Positions 8,332 to 16,296 of a stretch of 64,000 nt of DNA are shown in pieces. Positions within the stretch are counted from its first letter, which is position 1, and each line of letters begins with the position of its first letter. The DNA comes from Actinomycetota bacterium (lineage in GTDB: Bacteria; Actinomycetota; Acidimicrobiia; Acidimicrobiales; Microtrichaceae). The translations under genes and the position numbers were made by a program. The DNA is taken from contig JADJBW010000006.1 of assembly GCA_016703525.1 (NCBI GenBank), positions 62,001 through 126,000 on the forward strand, written 5' to 3'. Below the pieces are notes generated by a model that searched no databases, was not told where the DNA came from, and was given only the letters and a program-made list of their open reading frames with translations.

Positions 8332-8691
8332 ATGCGGAGACCTCAGGGAAGTGGGCTGGTTGAGAACGAGATCCGCGTGTTGCGCGCAGCACGCGATCTT
8401 CACGCAACGCGGGAGCGTTGGAGCATCGCAGAATTGCTCCGACGCCTGGCGGACGATGATCCAACCAGGAAGTTGATGAACGAAGCGACGGCGTATCGAA
8501 TCGCCGGCCGTTTCGGCGACAAGGGCTGGCTCGGCAACGCCTGGCGCCTACCGGACGACGACACCGAGCGTCCGCGTCGCGAGTACTGGCTCACGGAGGC
8601 CGGCCTGAGCGCAGCGTCCGACGCCGACAGCCGCGCCGGGGTGGGCGACGGCCCGGACTTCGCCAAGGTCCACTCGGCCACGTCGATCTGA
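8332..8691 (+). CDS. small winged-helix-like protein (PadR-like)
   Basis: 119 residues. The body IRVLRAARDLH..SIAELLRRL..AYRIAGRFGDKGWL, followed by REYWLTEAGLSAA, resembles the PadR-type winged helix, where a recognition helix is followed by a wing ending in xLTxxG. It may therefore be a small transcription regulator; target unknown. The start at 8332 is supported by a leaderless -10 box. It is divergent from the globin gene, so regulation of that gene is possible but not shown. A strong hairpin follows 50 bases after the stop. Confidence 0.65.
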   Translation: MRRPQGSGLVENEIRVLRAARDLHATRERWSIAELLRRLADDDPTRKLMNEATAYRIAGRFGDKGWLGNAWRLPDDDTERPRREYWLTEAGLSAASDADSRAGVGDGPDFAKVHSATSI

Positions 8692-8741
8692 CTCGAAGCG
8701 CACACTCGACACACATTCACGCACACTCACACTCGATCACT

Positions 8742-8767
8742 GGGGCCCCGGCGAATGCCGGGGCCCC
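8742..8767 (+). terminator. hairpin terminator after the wHTH gene
   Basis: Perfect 11-bp GC stem (GGGGCCCCGGC with its complement) around a GAAT loop, without a clear T-tract. Fits termination in high-GC actinobacteria. Confidence 0.65.
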
Positions 8768-8864
8768 GATGCGCTCAGGCACTCGCCCTGGTACGGATCG
8801 GTTCGCGTGGCATCGTGACGAGTCCGGGAGGAACGTGGGTGCCAGACCGTGCTGAACTGATCGA

Positions 8865-9110
8865 GTGAGGTCGACGCGTCGAGGAGTTGCGCTCGGGCTT
8901 GGTGCCGCGGCGACATTCGGTGCCAGCACCCCGTTCGCGAAGCGGCTGCTCGACGACGTCGACGCCGAACTGCTCGCCGGGCTCCTGTATCTCGGAGCGT
9001 TCGCGGCGCTGCTACTCACAACGGCGGTGCCGCGTGGGTCTCCTACCGCGGTGCGATCCTCGCCGCGATCGAGTACGGACTTGCGATCGAATCGCTGGTC
9101 GATTTCAACC
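8865..9110 (+). pseudogene. EamA/DMT-type transporter, N-terminal fragment
   Basis: A GTG at 8865 opens RRGVALGLGAAATFGASTP, which resembles the first helix of EamA-family drug/metabolite transporters, continuing with LLDDVDAELLAGLLYLGAFA for about 50 residues. Sequence in this frame then stops looking membranous. From about 9028 another frame gives AAWVSYRGAILAAIEYGLAI for about 30 residues, of no family I recognise. The region seems to be two gene scraps joined together. Confidence 0.5.
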
Positions 9111-9200
9111 ACTCACTGCTGGTTCCAGCGCCACAGCGCCCGACGGAAGATGGCGTCGGTCCGGCGCAGAGAACCGACTAGGACGGGCAGGGAGTGTCGC

Positions 9201-10272
9201 ATGGCTGAGCGACGGATCATCTGGCGAAACAGGGACCATATCGCCGTTGCGGTTGAGGCCCCCTTCGAGTCGGAGGACGAACTGCACTCTGCGATCGCCG
9301 CGCACCCAGAGGTGCTCCCGTCGGGGGCATCGGGCTCGGACCATTCGTCGCGCTCGGCGACGAGGTGGAGAGCGGCCACGGTCCGATCGATCTGCTGTGC
9401 GCCGATCCGGACGGCCGGATCGTCATCGTCGAGTTCAAACGAGGACCGAGAACCCGGACATTTGCCGCCTCGTCGCACAGCTGCTCGATTACGGCGCGGG
9501 CCTGTGGCGGACCAGCTTGGACGAGCTGCAGAGACGGTGCATGGCCCGGGTCACGGACGGCGACCGCAGGCCGTGGACGGAGCGGATCGCCGCCTCGTTT
9601 GCGTCGATCGGCGTCGCGGATTTCGACGAGGAGCGCTTCGTGTCCGGGCTTTCGGCGGCGTTGGGCACCGGCGACTTCACGTTCATGTACCCGGGACGCG
9701 ACCTCGACCGACGAAGCCAGCGCATCATGACGTACCTGGCCGAAGGGCCCAGGATGCGTTTCATCGGCGTAGAGGTTGACCGGTACCGCTCAGGCGACCG
9801 CACCACCGACGTGTTGGTCCCGAGAACCGCCTTTGTCCCCTCGTGGGTGGCTGTGCCGGCCGCACCGCCCTTCACCTCCATCACCGAAGCGTTCGAACTC
9901 GCATCCGAGCCGGTTCGCCAACTCCGGGATCTGCTCGACGCCTACGCGGCGGAACGTGAACTCATCGCCGAGAGCACTCATCGTTCCCGCCTCTACCGGC
10001 CGGCGCCGCGTCACCAGGGTGGGGCGATCTACCCGTCAAGCGGTAGGGCCGATCTGAACCTCGAGTCGTTCCGCACGCGAGGCGAGGACGCAGAGGCCGC
10101 AGAGGCCGACGAATTCGTGCGACGACTCCAGGCCCTGGCCGGACCGGCGAAAGTGGAGCGCGTCTGGCCCGGCGTCGGCTGTGCCGAACTCGTGAAGAAC
10201 TGGGATCAGTACCGCGCCGAGATCCTCGATCCGTACTTCGACGCTCGCGCCCGTCACAGCACCTCGGAGTGA
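9201..10272 (+). pseudogene. PDDEXK-type nuclease (NucS/DUF91-like), two frameshifts
   Basis: One gene spread over three frames. Frame 1 gives MAERRIIWRNRDHIAVAVEA to about 9322. After the five-G run at 9323-9327 the frame shifts to give GPFVALGDEVESG and the nuclease core PIDLLCADPDGRIVIVEFKR (the D...ExK signature). Near 9444 it shifts again to ENPDICRLVAQLLDYGAGLW and stays open to 10272. Total length is 3n+1, so two single-base losses restore one frame of about 357 residues. The core resembles DUF91/NucS, the actinobacterial mismatch endonuclease family, but the rest is longer than NucS. The ATG at 9201 has GGGAG eight bases upstream. Confidence 0.7.
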
Positions 10273-10303
10273 GCGCCGAGCTTCGGCTCACGAAGGCTCG
10301 ACC

Positions 10304-11503
10304 TCAACACGGCGCTGCCGGGGTCACGATGTCGATGTGGTAAGGCGTGCCCTGCTGCCCGGCCTGATCGACCAGTTGGATGTCGAAACCCGCGGTCGTG
10401 TTCGGCGGGACACCTGTCAGCGGCTCAGCGGGCTGAAAGGACCTGTACTCGCCAAGGAACCGTTGCTCGCCGCCGAGTGATGCGGTGACGCGAAGCGCGA
10501 ATCCCCGAAGGAACGCCACTCGGCCCTTAACCGTGTATCCACCGTTCGCCTCCGGGCAGCTCACCTCCGCTTTGAAGTAGTCCGGCACCGTCGTGGGTGG
10601 AGAGCCGGTGCTACCGGAAGCCGATCCGCCGGGCTGGGCGAACGGTGTTGTCGTCGTCGCGTGGCCCGACTTCGCGATCCGGTCGAGGAACTGCCTCGAT
10701 GCTCCCAACGCCGCGAGGAGAGCCACCAAAACCACGAGCGCCAGCAGCAGTCTGGCAAGACATCCGGCCGCAGGCCTCGCACCGCTCCGGTTCCGCCGTG
10801 ACGGGCGAGCGCCGACCGCGGTTGCTGCCGGTGGCCGCTGTTCCGCGTCCCGCGATCTCCCCGGTGCCCTCACCTCGACCGGCGGCGGGTTCGCCAACCA
10901 TCGCTGGGCCAACCGTCCGGCGGCGTCGACCTGCGGTGCATTCAAGACCGCGGTACTCGACGTGATGTGGTGGACCAGGGCAGGGAGCGACAACACCCGG
11001 GTGCGGCCGACCATCTGCGCGGCCCGCGGCAACTCCGTCCCCACAAAACACAGCACGGGGTTCGTATCGAGGCTCAGGACCTGACGCGCGTACTCCGCCT
11101 GACGCTCGACGCTCTCGATCTCCCGGCGGATCGGGGTCCGCCCTCTCCAGAGCATTCCTTTGCCCTCGGTCAGTCGCCCGGCCCACGACTTCGTGTCGAT
11201 CACCCACACCCCCGACGGACCGACCACGAGATGGTCGATGTCCGCCTTCGTCTTCCCGACTTTGAGACCATGCACCACTCGGTAGGTGGGTGGGAGCGTC
11301 GCCAGCTCGGCCGCGGTCGCCCGCTCGCCCTCTGCGCCCTTGCGATTGTCCTCCGCCATGCGCTCGGGGCCGGCACCCGGCGTTCCACTCACCGCCGGGC
11401 CGGTCGGCGGTAGGGATGGCTGATACCGGGGATGGAGCTCCGGCGCGTACCAGCGGCCATCCGACGCCTGCCACCACGACGGGTCGGGCTGGTGGTCGCT
11501 CAT
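10304..11503 (-). CDS. NERD-domain membrane protein
   Basis: 399 residues. The N-terminal tag PSWWQASDGRWYAPELHP is a short Trp-rich motif I associate with acidimicrobial proteins. Next is a NERD (nuclease-related) domain at about 57-170 with IDHLVVGPSGVWVIDTKSW and the downstream RQAEYARQVL helix; then a basic linker, one membrane helix (LLLALVVLVALLAALGA, near 255) and an extracytoplasmic C-terminal domain of about 110 residues. NERD proteins are predicted PDDEXK-fold nucleases of unclear role. The ATG at 11503 has GGGAGCGG nearby and lies inside the 3' part of the overlapping fused frame at 10611-12341. Confidence 0.78.
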   Translation of the reverse strand: MSDHQPDPSWWQASDGRWYAPELHPRYQPSLPPTGPAVSGTPGAGPERMAEDNRKGAEGERATAAELATLPPTYRVVHGLKVGKTKADIDHLVVGPSGVWVIDTKSWAGRLTEGKGMLWRGRTPIRREIESVERQAEYARQVLSLDTNPVLCFVGTELPRAAQMVGRTRVLSLPALVHHITSSTAVLNAPQVDAAGRLAQRWLANPPPVEVRAPGRSRDAEQRPPAATAVGARPSRRNRSGARPAAGCLARLLLALVVLVALLAALGASRQFLDRIAKSGHATTTTPFAQPGGSASGSTGSPPTTVPDYFKAEVSCPEANGGYTVKGRVAFLRGFALRVTASLGGEQRFLGEYRSFQPAEPLTGVPPNTTAGFDIQLVDQAGQQGTPYHIDIVTPAAPC

Positions 11504-12341
11504 CGGTGTCCGCTCCCGTCCAGGGTCGCAAGCGCGCTTGGAATGAGCGGTAGACGCGGGTCATCTCGGCTTCGCGGTCGGGGCGGGTGAAGGGCGGCGT
11601 GTGGTGGCCGCGCCAGTCGACGCTCGACGGGTCGTCCTCGTACTGCTCGTACAGCTTCCACAGGTTCGACCACTCGCGGGGCAGGTCGCCCGCCTTCGCC
11701 CTCGCCTGCAACTGCGACTGCCGGTACCCCGCCGACTGGTGATAGCCGCACAGGCTGCGGCCCTCCGCGTCGAACGCCATCCGGTACTCGTGCTTCCGCA
11801 ACACCGCGAACTGGGTCCGGTACATCGCGCAGAGCTGCTCGGCCGACAGACCCAGCATGATCGCCGCGATGGCGTCGATCTCCACCAACGCCTGGCGCCG
11901 ATCCATGTCGCGTCGCAGCGGCGTGGCCATCGTCCACTCTGCCCCGACCGCGCCAAGCGGCGCCCGGCCGAGCGCCCCCGCGAGCTCAGGCTCGGTAACC
12001 GCATCCACGGTCCAGCCGTCGTTGAGCCACGTCTCGTCGAACAGTTCCTTGCGGATCACCGCTTCCAGGCAGAGCCGGCTGCGACGGAAGTTCGGCGAGT
12101 CGTCGAGGACCAGGCGGGTCTCCTCGGGACGCAACGGCTCGATCCGGTCGAGGTGGGTGAAGAACGTGGCCTCGGTGTCACGCACCAGCGTCGAGGTGCC
12201 GAGGCAGCGGACGAGCACACCGTTGGTCGGTGTCTGGCGCGCCGAGCGGACCAGCCACTCCTCATCGCGCACCACCACCTGCGCGCCGGGCGCGATCAGC
12301 GAGATCACGTCGTGCGGAGTAGCGGTGATGGTCACCGGCAT
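10611..12341 (-). pseudogene. DISARM-like scar: DrmD-type helicase start fused to methylase end
   Basis: The frame is open for 576 codons, but only residues 1 to about 275 look real; the rest lies out of frame over the NERD gene. Residues 1 to about 100 (GAQVVVRDEEWLVRS, LVRDTEATFFTHLDRIE, RPEETRLVLDDSPNFRRS) match, from memory, the N-terminus of SNF2-type helicases of class 1 DISARM (DrmD). Residues from about 103 to 275 (DAIAAIMLGLSAEQLCAMYR, YRMAFDAEGRSLCGYHQSAG, PPFTRPDREAEM) resemble the C-terminus of the large DISARM-type DNA methylase. Both gene middles are missing, as if one in-frame deletion joined two adjacent genes. Neither helicase motors nor a methylase motif remain, so the product should be inactive. 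Confidence 0.6.
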
Positions 12342-12518
12342 CGCCGCCTACCCCCCGATCCTCCGAGTGCCCTCATCGCGCCCCTCCACCTGCAGGCGCC
12401 TGACAATAGAGCGTGCCGACACGTTGGGAGACCGACTGGCTGCTCACCGTCAGGGTCCGCAGGACTGCGTTCGCCGATGAGCGCCGACCCATCGCTTCGG
12501 GGTCCGATGCCGGCCCCG

Positions 12519-13271
12519 CTACCTCGGTCTCACGTCGCGGAGCGGGCCGGTCGGCACGTGGATCCAACCTTCTACCAGGGCTCGGTCTCGCTCCTCGTCG
12601 CTCTCGGGAGCACGGGAGGCTCCGATCCCGGCGGCGACGGCGTTGAGTGCCGACACCACCGCATCCAGGCTGTGGTCGGAGGCGATGCAGATCTCGGAGA
12701 TGCCCGCAAGGTCGAGCCAATCGTGCGTCGCCTCGGCGATGGCGGCGAGGATCGACTCGCGAACCCGGCGGGCATCATCGCCGCTGCCCTTGTAGCCGGG
12801 TCTGCCAACACCCCAGGCCAGCAGCGCCACAGCAGGGTAGACCTCCACCAAACGGCCGCTGCCGTCCCTCGGCGCCGCGCGCCCCCACTCGCTCGCCCAC
12901 TCGCGCTGCAGCAGCGCGCATCGCATCGCCACCGAGCCGAGCTTGTCGGCCGAAACCGACATCGGCTGGCCCCAACCGTTGGCGCGCACGACGGCATCGG
13001 TGTGGCGATGCGTGAGCGGACGGCGATCCTCGGTGCCCGGCCACCGCCCGAAGCGTTGCTGGGCAGTAACGGCGGCGACGAACGGCATCGGCCATCCGAG
13101 GGGCGCATCGACTCCGACGAGATCGGCCTCGGCGCCGAGCTCGACGAGGAATTCGTCGCTCGCCGCGACGCCAGGAACCTGCGCCTTCCAACGGCCCGGC
13201 GAGACCGGATCGAACACCACGACACCCGTCTTGGCCGACTGGGCGGCCAGATCAATTCCCACTACTCGCAC
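12519..13271 (-). CDS. DUF429 family protein (predicted RNase H-fold nuclease)
   Basis: 250 residues. The N-terminal GIDLAA strand with its Asp, then GVDAPLGWPMPFV near 60-72, HRHTDAVVR, EVYPAVALLAWG and SDHSLDAVVSAL near the end give the usual DUF429 pattern of acidic residues on an RNase H-like fold; the function of the family is not settled. The GTG at 13271 is preferred over longer in-frame options because a TACTCT -10 element lies eight bases upstream, and the upstream frame is integrase debris. Appears intact. Confidence 0.82.
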   Translation of the reverse strand: MRVVGIDLAAQSAKTGVVVFDPVSPGRWKAQVPGVAASDEFLVELGAEADLVGVDAPLGWPMPFVAAVTAQQRFGRWPGTEDRRPLTHRHTDAVVRANGWGQPMSVSADKLGSVAMRCALLQREWASEWGRAAPRDGSGRLVEVYPAVALLAWGVGRPGYKGSGDDARRVRESILAAIAEATHDWLDLAGISEICIASDHSLDAVVSALNAVAAGIGASRAPESDEERDRALVEGWIHVPTGPLRDVRPR

Positions 13272-13279
13272 GACCGTCG

Positions 13280-13285
13280 AGAGTA
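13280..13285 (-). promoter_or_regulatory. -10 element of the DUF429 gene
   Basis: TACTCT on the minus strand, eight bases before the GTG at 13271; decides the start. Confidence 0.45.
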
Positions 13286-13450
13286 GGCCGGCTCCGAGGG
13301 GTCCTGGACCCCTCAACGCCGGGTCAGTTGTTGGCCTCGGTTCGTGTCCTTGCTGCCCCGCCGTGCGGTGGCCCGAGGGTCCTCGCCAACACCGATCAGA
13401 TGGGCGGCCCGCAATCCCGCCGTCATGGGGCCAGGTCCAACAGCGTGGCG

Positions 13451-13759
13451 GTGTGGCCCGGCACGAACCCACCGACGAGGACCGCCGGGCGGTGATCTCC
13501 GTAACGTTGTCGAGGATCGCCGCCGACATCGAGCTCGGTGAGATCGCCGACGAGCTTGCACCGTTGCACCCGCGCATCAACACGTTCCCCGCCGAGGTCC
13601 TGCTCGACCTCGCGGCCCACGCAATCGAGGAATCCGGCTCGACCCGGGACGATCCGATCGAGACCGAGACGATCCGACAGCGCCTACTCCCCGAGGACCG
13701 GGCCCACACCGCGGCGCAGCACCGCAAGGCCGAGTTCTCGATCCGGGCGGCCGCCATGG
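13451..13759 (+). pseudogene. unrecognised protein fragment
   Basis: From a GTG at 13451 (or 13491) the frame gives a plausible soluble helical peptide (EDRRAVISVTLSRIAADIEL, HPRINTFPAEVLLDLAAHAI, ETIRQRLLPEDRAHTAAQHR), then breaks off where the integrase remnant begins on the opposite strand near 13760. The frame stays open to 14070 but that part is antisense to integrase and tRNA. I do not recognise the family. It looks like the 5' portion of a gene cut by a junction. Confidence 0.4.
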
Positions 13760-13910
13760 TCGCTTCGACCAGCAGCTCCGCCCGCGCCTTCTTCGCGCAG
13801 CTGAGGTTGCCTCGGAAGGTCTGGCAGACCTGGCGGCGCTTCCCGGTGACCGGATCGCGCCCGGTCTCGACGATCAGCGCCCCACGTCCGGGGCACGCTC
13901 ACGCATCCCC
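13760..13910 (-). pseudogene. tyrosine recombinase (integrase), N-terminal remnant
   Basis: Minus-strand translation gives ALIVETGRDPVTGKRRQVCQ, then TFRGNLSCAKKARAELLVEA, the classic arm-type DNA-binding domain at the N-terminus of phage and ICE integrases. A start MRERAP lies just upstream, one base out of frame; adding one C to the CCCC run near 13895 would join them. Homology ends at about 13760. It faces away from tRNA-Arg(TCT), 120 bases off, and is on the same strand as the C-terminal remnant at 6900-7250. Confidence 0.68.
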
Positions 13911-14031
13911 GAGCCGCTCGCAACCTGCCATGCAGACCGGGCTACCGGGCGAAATGTTGGATTTCGGCTGGAATGTTGGACTTTCGTTCGCCAGGGGCCT
14001 CGGAATCGGCCGAAAACCCCGGTCATCTGGG

Positions 14032-14105
14032 CGCCCCCGGCAGGACTCGAACCTGCGACCTTCGGATTAGAAGTCCGCTGCTCTATCCATCTGAGCTACG
14101 GAGGC
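14032..14105 (-). tRNA. tRNA-Arg(TCT)
   Basis: Acceptor GCCTCCG/CGGGGGC (one G-T), D-arm GCTC/GAGC, anticodon loop TTCTAAT (TCT), T-arm GGTTCGAGTCC. No encoded CCA. It bounds the accessory island on its right side. Confidence 0.97.
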
Positions 14106-14175
14106 GTGCGGATCGTCATCGTACGCGCTGACATCCCAGCAGCCGGCGAGGCAGGACCGTCGACGCGGCCGCGCG

Positions 14176-14823
14176 TCAGGCGATGGGTTCGAGGTTGGCG
14201 TACGCCCGGGCCCGATCGATGCCGGCCTGCCGTTCGGACTCCGCCTCGATCGAGCCGACGAGCTCGTAGTCCTCCGCGTACTCCGGCCGGATGTTGCCGC
14301 TGTCGTCGGTCAGCCAGAGAACCGCGTTCGCAGCGAGGCGCCGAGGGACCCGCACGCGTTCCGGCTGGTCGCGGGTGCGAAAGACGATGTCCCACAACGG
14401 GATGGTGACGCCCTGGTTGTGCATCGGCCGGCCGAAGTGATGCTGCAGGTGATGCTTGCGGAGCCACACCTCCCAGCGGTTGCGCGGCGCCCGAAGATGC
14501 GACTGCGCATGGTGCCACTCGTAGAAGAAGTAGCCGACGACCCATCCGCCACCGAACCCGAATCCGAACGGGGCCCACACGAACAGGCCGAACAGCCGGG
14601 CGAGGCCCCAGCCGGCCGCGAGCACACCGGCCCACGCCAGCGTGATGATCGGGTCGAAGTGCCACGACGCGTGCACGTGATGGTCGAGGTGCGCCCGCGA
14701 GTCGAATCCCCACCCCTTGCGGACGTGGAACGACAGATGCAGCCAGTACTCGGCAAACGTCCAAGCGAACGCGCCGAGCGCCGCAAACCCCACCACTCCT
14801 GCGACATTCGCGACCGACCCCAT
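14176..14823 (-). CDS. fatty acid hydroxylase / sterol desaturase family membrane protein
   Basis: 215 residues, with about four membrane segments and the di-iron histidine boxes of the superfamily: EYWLHLSFH, HLDHHVHASWH, EWHHAQSH and HHLQHHFG. These enzymes oxidise lipid or carotenoid substrates at a membrane-embedded di-iron site; the substrate here is unknown. An ATG at 14823 with a TAGCCT -10 element six bases upstream implies a leaderless transcript separate from the sigma gene, whose stop lies just before it. Confidence 0.88.
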   Translation of the reverse strand: MGSVANVAGVVGFAALGAFAWTFAEYWLHLSFHVRKGWGFDSRAHLDHHVHASWHFDPIITLAWAGVLAAGWGLARLFGLFVWAPFGFGFGGGWVVGYFFYEWHHAQSHLRAPRNRWEVWLRKHHLQHHFGRPMHNQGVTIPLWDIVFRTRDQPERVRVPRRLAANAVLWLTDDSGNIRPEYAEDYELVGSIEAESERQAGIDRARAYANLEPIA

Positions 14824-14829
14824 GGGTTG

Positions 14830-14835
14830 AGGCTA
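14830..14835 (-). promoter_or_regulatory. -10 element of the hydroxylase gene
   Basis: TAGCCT on the minus strand, six bases before the ATG; it lies between the hydroxylase start and the sigma-gene stop (14833), overlapping that stop. Confidence 0.45.
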
Positions 14836-15666
14836 TCCGTGGAGGTTCGCGCCGTGCCCACCGTGCCCACCGTGCCCATCGCGCCCATCGAACACGGCGA
14901 CGCGGAGCCGAGCGGCGAGCCCCGGTGCCACCACGTTGTCCGCATCGCGCAACTCGCCGAGCCGTTCGGTAACACCGACCAGTGCGGCAACGAGCGGCGG
15001 ACAGGTGGGACAGGCGGCGAGATGGCGTTCGACGCGGCCTCGTTCGTCGACCGACAGCGTCCCGTCGAGGAACGCCTCGACATGGCGGCGCGCATCCCAA
15101 CAGCGCAGCGGCACGTCCCTCGCCACGAGCGATGCGGCACCGTCGGCGAGCGCCGCGACGAGCGCCAGGCGACCCCGGCGAAGGCGGGCCTTCGTCGCCG
15201 GCACCGCCAGGTCGAGCGCCGCTGCAACCTCGGCGATCGTCCATCCCTCCATGTCGTGCAGCACGACGACCGACCGGTAGCGGTGCGACAGCCGAGACAG
15301 CGCGTCGAGCACGTCGTCGCGATCGGCGAGTCGCTCGGCGAACAGCGCTGGATCCACGGTGTACGCGTCGTCGACCCAGGACGCCTCGACGTCCTCGACG
15401 ATCACCTCGCGGTGCGGACGCCGCGCCCGGTCGATCGCGAGGTTCCGGAGAATCCGCCGAAGCCACGTCAACTCGCTCGCCTCACCCCGGAAGCCGCTCG
15501 ACGATCGCAACGCCCGCACCAGCGTGTCCTGCACCAAGTCCTCGGCGTCGATAGCCGAGCCCGTGAACGATCGGGCGAACCGCAAGAGCGCCGGCACGTA
15601 GCCGAACAGCCGGTCGGCGAAGTCGCCGCCCGCTCCCCCGTCGTGACTCGCCGCGCCGTCGTTCAC
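14833..15666 (-). CDS. ECF sigma factor with C-terminal anti-sigma zinc finger
   Basis: Sigma region 2 (GYVPALLRFARSFTG, DAEDLVQDTLVRAL) and region 4 (LSHRYRSVVVLHDMEGWTIA, VPATKARLRRGRLAL) make a group 4 sigma factor. It is followed in the same chain by a zinc-finger anti-sigma-type domain (CWDARRHVEAFLDGTL, then ERHLAACPTC) and a Gly/His-rich tail (DGHGGHGGHGA) with no membrane helix. One-piece sigma/zinc-finger proteins suggest built-in, possibly redox- or zinc-responsive, control. The frame could begin at 15738, but that overlaps tRNA-His, so a GTG near 15666 (others at 15672, 15675) is preferred. Exact start uncertain. Confidence 0.78.
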   Translation of the reverse strand: MNDGAASHDGGAGGDFADRLFGYVPALLRFARSFTGSAIDAEDLVQDTLVRALRSSSGFRGEASELTWLRRILRNLAIDRARRPHREVIVEDVEASWVDDAYTVDPALFAERLADRDDVLDALSRLSHRYRSVVVLHDMEGWTIAEVAAALDLAVPATKARLRRGRLALVAALADGAASLVARDVPLRCWDARRHVEAFLDGTLSVDERGRVERHLAACPTCPPLVAALVGVTERLGELRDADNVVAPGLAARLRVAVFDGRDGHGGHGGHGANLHG

Positions 15667-15729
15667 CTGCACCACCCGCGAAGTCGGTTGCCTCCGCTCC
15701 CACCTGCCGCGGTATGCTCGCCGTCCCTT

Positions 15730-15803
15730 GGTGGGCATAGCTCAGTTGGTTAGAGCGCCAGTTTGTGGCACTGGAGGCCGGGGTTCGAATCCCCTTGCTC
15801 ACC
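15730..15803 (+). tRNA. tRNA-His(GTG)
   Basis: Includes the encoded extra G at position -1 (15730), opposite the C discriminator. Acceptor GTGGGCA/TGCTCAC, anticodon loop TTGTGGC (GTG), T-arm GGTTCGAATCC. Confidence 0.96.
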
Positions 15804-15866
15804 CTAGCGACCGTCCCCGTCGGCCTTGGCGCCGACGGGTGGCGCAGCGGTAAGGTCGCGAGACCT

Positions 15867-15939
15867 TGCGCCTCTAGCTCAATTGGCAGAGCAACGGACT
15901 CTTAATCCGCAGGTTCTGGGTTCAAGTCCCAGGGGCGCA
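15867..15939 (+). tRNA. tRNA-Lys(CTT), acceptor stem one base short
   Basis: D-arm GCTC/GAGC, anticodon loop CTCTTAA (CTT) and T-arm GGGTTCAAGTCCC are normal. The 5' acceptor strand reads GCGCCTC, but the 3' side after the T-stem has only GGGCGC instead of the seven bases GGGGCGC that would pair. Either one G is missing from a G-run (a likely sequence error) or the stem is shifted by one, using T15867. Boundaries are therefore approximate. Confidence 0.85.
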
Positions 15940-16109
15940 CTGCACCGAAACCCGCCAGAAATGGCGGGTTTCGTCGTTCTCGGGGCCAGGTGGTTCACTC
16001 CCCGATCGCACGCCCATCCCGCGGCGTCGGCGGTCGTGCGCTGGTCGGACTCGTACCGGGACGCCGCGGGAGAAGCGAGCGGGAGTGTGGGAAGTCAGCG
16101 CCGACACCG

Positions 16110-16289
16110 GACGAGATCCGGTTCCGGGCCCATGCCAAAGAGGCTGCTGAACAGGTCCTGGCGGACCGTCGGGTCTTTCAACTTGATGCCGCCGGATGGA
16201 ACGAGTTTGTCCAAGTGCTCGATCGGCCGGTGCAGTTCAAGCCGCGCTTGAACTCGCTCCTCGGCACACCCACGGTTCTCGACGCCTGA
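16110..16289 (+). pseudogene. TacA-type (DUF1778) antitoxin, C-terminal remnant
   Basis: The frame gives DEIRFRAHAKEAAEQVLADR and DAAGWNEFVQVLDRPVQFKP, matching the toxin-wrapping C-terminal half of DUF1778 antitoxins. The ribbon-helix-helix DNA-binding half is missing or scrambled upstream. It is followed seven bases later by a GNAT toxin remnant, the normal antitoxin-toxin order. Confidence 0.65.
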
Positions 16290-16296
16290 GCATCGG

